From assembly GCF_900182605.1 (NCBI RefSeq), contig NZ_FXTB01000001.1, positions 806,001 to 870,000 on the forward strand: a DNA stretch of 64,000 bases, written 5' to 3'. The position numbers and the translations under genes were made by a program. The notes beneath the pieces were generated by a model. It did not search any database, had not been told where the DNA came from, and saw only the letters and a list, made by a program, of their open reading frames with translations. This stretch comes from Saccharicrinis carchari (GTDB lineage Bacteria; Bacteroidota; Bacteroidia; Bacteroidales; Marinilabiliaceae). Shown here one piece after another: positions 61,749-64,000 of the stretch (the first letter of the stretch is position 1; every line of letters starts with the position of its first letter).

Positions 61749-64000
61749 TTACTTCTTTTTCTTAAATAGACCTTCGATGGCGTTTTTTACTTTATCGTCT
61801 TTTAAAATATCCTTTACCGCTTCCTTGGCCTTCTTTTCAATCTCTTTGCCCACTTCTTTTTTTGCTTCCGAAAGATCCAGGCTCAGTTTAGGATCTGCCG
61901 CATAGCCTTTAATCAGCACATCCACCATAATGTCGTCGCCACTTTCGGAAATACCTCCGCCTAAAAAGCTTAAGGCCCCTGCAACATCTTTACGGGCTAC
62001 CGGTGCGGTAACCACATAATTAAGCGACTGGTCAAAGCCCTGTTCGCCGTGCACCTTTATAGTACTCCCGAATACTTTGGCGGTAAAAGGCTCTACGATT
62101 ATTTTACCGTCTTTCATCACAAAATTAATATTCAAATCCTCCGCTTTAAGCTTACGGTATTTTTCTTTTTTTAATAAGTTGGCCATACTATTAAGCACCT
62201 TAGAGTCTGCAACCTCCACCGATTCCGATACAAGTGTACCCCCACCGGTTATACTGCTGATTACCGGATCCATTTCCGGACCCAGCAGACTATTAAATTT
62301 AAAGTCGGCCGAAATATTGCCTACAGTTTTTTTTGCAATGGGCATCAGCGAATCGATTACGCTAAACGAATGCGCCGTTTTGTTGATGTCGATATTAGCG
62401 GCATCGAAATTAAAATCTACAAAGGGTTTTTTTACATCTTGCGTATTGTACTCTCCGGCCATTTTCATTTCTCCGTTTAACAAACGCATAGCTATACCAT
62501 TGAGCACTACTCGCCCGTCGCGCACCGTAATTTTCCCATTGGTATTGTCTATCCGCAACTTGTCGTAAAGTATAGTGCCAAAATGCGAGGTAAACACAAA
62601 ATCGATATTTTTAGGTACCTCAAAAAGCTCCATTGTTGTGCTGTCTGCTACCTCCGCGGTTTCGGTGCTGCCCATACTCAACAACATCTCATTTACATCC
62701 AACCTATTGGATCGATGCTTTAAAGAACCTTTTACTGTTTCGTCTTTAAAAATATAAGGCAGGTAATTTTCAATATGGCCACTCAGGTCAAAATCCGATT
62801 TCCCTACCCGGCTCACAAATTTATCTAAGGCAATACGTTGTGGTGTCAACGACATTTGCGCCTCACCTATATTTACCTTTGGCAAGTCGGGACTTGAATA
62901 TAAAAAATCGTGTAACTTAAGACTGCCTTTAACCTGCACCTGGTCATAATTTTCTTTCTCCATCATTTCCATATCTCCATCCAGGGTAATATTGGCATCC
63001 ACTATACCTTTAATATCGAAACTATCTAAGGGCATAGCGTCTTTAAGTGAACCTAAGTCGATAACACCCACCATGCCCCCTTTAAATTGCAGATTGCTCA
63101 CGGGTGTTTTAAGCAGCAAGGAGGCATCAAAAGGATTACTGCCCAATTCAAAATGAAAGGTTTTAATATCGGTAATTGTATTGTCGGCCGATCCTCCCGG
63201 ATTATCTACAACCACATTAATATTTATGTCGTTAATAGATTCAGGCAAGTCGGGATATTTAATTTGTCCTTTGTCAATTTTTAACATCGCACTAAACGCC
63301 GGCAGCATATCGGTATCCATATATCGTCCTTTTGCCTTGGCCGCTAAAGCCATAACACCCTGTGTTTGTACACCCTCCATATCTGCCAAAAATTCCTTTG
63401 GCACTATACTCAACAGTTGTTTAAACGAAGTTTCCTTGGCACTGAGCTTAATATCCAAATCGTAACCTTCTTCCGGCATTCCCACACTTCCATCAAAACC
63501 CAAATTAAGATCGTTGAGCATCAAATCATTATCAGCAAAGGTAAATACCATGTTGTTCATATCGGCCATAATATCGGCTATCAAACTCACTTTTACCTTA
63601 TTCAAAAAATTGGTTCCTTCCATGCTAAGGGTAAGCTCTTCTATGCTAGCTTCTGTTGACAAGGTGCTGGCGGATGCCGACAAATCACCCGACATACTTA
63701 AATTGAGCTTTTGTATATCGGTAAGCAAATCCATCGTTTGGTCAAGGTAGGTAATTGTTGCATCGCGCACCTTAACACTTTGCAAATCAATGGTAAAATC
63801 ACTTCCCGTAGTACTTATATCCTCCGGTTCGGTCAATTCGTCCGTCTGGCGCATGATATCCCAGTTGGCGGTAGAATCGGCCAACACCTTGGCCAACACC
63901 ACGGGTTTGTCCAGTAACACATGCTCAACGGATAAGTTTCCTCTGATAGCACTCATTAGATCGGCCGACAACACAAATTCATTCAAAAACAGGAGGGTGT
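61749..64000 (-). CDS. AsmA-family protein, N-terminus beyond window
   Basis: At least 750 residues, open to the right edge of the window, so the true start lies beyond it (the internal TTG at 63986 is not a start). Repeated strand-rich units (FTIDLQSVKVRDATITYLDQTMDLLTDIQKLNLSMSGDL, LKLHDFLYSSPDLPKVNIGEAQMSLTPQRIALDKFV) and the C-terminal AsmA signature (VISSITGGGTLVSESVEVADSKVLNSMANLL, LNYVVTAPV) mark the family, whose members bridge the envelope and are linked to lipid transport. The Lys-rich KEVGKEIEKKAKEAVKDILKDDKVK tail is typical. It converges on the 1495-residue gene. Confidence 0.85.
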   Translation of the reverse strand, partial: TLLFLNEFVLSADLMSAIRGNLSVEHVLLDKPVVLAKVLADSTANWDIMRQTDELTEPEDISTTGSDFTIDLQSVKVRDATITYLDQTMDLLTDIQKLNLSMSGDLSASASTLSTEASIEELTLSMEGTNFLNKVKVSLIADIMADMNNMVFTFADNDLMLNDLNLGFDGSVGMPEEGYDLDIKLSAKETSFKQLLSIVPKEFLADMEGVQTQGVMALAAKAKGRYMDTDMLPAFSAMLKIDKGQIKYPDLPESINDININVVVDNPGGSADNTITDIKTFHFELGSNPFDASLLLKTPVSNLQFKGGMVGVIDLGSLKDAMPLDSFDIKGIVDANITLDGDMEMMEKENYDQVQVKGSLKLHDFLYSSPDLPKVNIGEAQMSLTPQRIALDKFVSRVGKSDFDLSGHIENYLPYIFKDETVKGSLKHRSNRLDVNEMLLSMGSTETAEVADSTTMELFEVPKNIDFVFTSHFGTILYDKLRIDNTNGKITVRDGRVVLNGIAMRLLNGEMKMAGEYNTQDVKKPFVDFNFDAANIDINKTAHSFSVIDSLMPIAKKTVGNISADFKFNSLLGPEMDPVISSITGGGTLVSESVEVADSKVLNSMANLLKKEKYRKLKAEDLNINFVMKDGKIIVEPFTAKVFGSTIKVHGEQGFDQSLNYVVTAPVARKDVAGALSFLGGGISESGDDIMVDVLIKGYAADPKLSLDLSEAKKEVGKEIEKKAKEAVKDILKDDKVKNAIEGLFKKKK

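Overview
The window reads as chromosomal DNA of a Bacteroidota bacterium, most like the Bacteroidales/Marinilabiliales group. Supporting signs are TAnnTTTG-type -7 promoter boxes (one at 7193 and one at 18333 with a matching -33 box 19 bp upstream), signal peptides ending in AQ, the DUF1599/DoxX-like/tpiA cluster, a PG0541-type protein beside an RND pump, a Bacteroidota-type ECF sigma factor and a CrtI-CrtB-CrtZ carotenoid set. Genus cannot be fixed from the sequence alone. There is no prophage, insertion sequence, CRISPR array or rRNA operon; most of the window is housekeeping and envelope DNA.

Layout. 1-2.8 kb: a truncated surface lipoprotein, a PagL-like outer-membrane protein and a DUF6263-like exported protein. 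2.9-6.5 kb: an RsmI-like methyltransferase, then DUF1599, a DoxX-like membrane protein and tpiA. 6.6-7.1 kb: a decayed spot holding an alpha/beta-hydrolase start joined in frame to the end of a HicB-type antitoxin, which is itself interrupted by a stop codon. 7.2-14 kb: a GbsR/MarR regulator with a visible operator-promoter, then TolC, membrane-fusion and RND pump genes and a PG0541 protein. 14.2-18.1 kb: an uncharacterised 602-residue protein with a GGH motif, a DAACS symporter and a YgjV-like membrane protein. 18.4-18.7 kb: three identical tRNA-Asp genes.

18.7-25 kb (minus strand): a heterodimeric ABC exporter with complementary degenerate motifs, and a two-gene gamma-glutamylcysteine ligase/ATP-grasp module that looks like a split GshF. 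25.2-28.2 kb: crtI-crtB-crtZ. 28.4-32.6 kb: a UroD-family protein, RlmB and an ABC-F ATPase. 32.6-38.1 kb: a five-LysM/periplasmic-binding-protein fusion, dnaA and an MCE (MlaD-like) protein. 38.3-45.9 kb: DUF2520 protein, tilS, pabB, a peroxiredoxin, pepT and proS.

46-64 kb: a lipoprotein with a Gly/Tyr-rich middle and Ser/Arg-rich tail, a FadL/OMPP1-like porin, an ECF sigma factor with a hydrophobic tail, tRNA-Pro(GGG), a GT2/ArnT-like glycosyltransferase pair, topB-prmA followed by a 1495-residue exported protein, and an AsmA-family gene that runs off the window end.

Several units bear on the cell envelope: efflux (7-13 kb), lipid A or surface glycan modification (PagL-like, GT2 and ArnT-like), lipid transport (MCE, AsmA, possibly the 1495-residue protein), peptidoglycan binding (LysM fusion) and membrane pigment (crt genes). 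No complete, clearly novel multi-gene system is evident. The best candidates for undescribed biology are the 602- and 1495-residue proteins, the sigma factor with a membrane tail, the LysM-PBP fusion and the chimeric pseudogene.
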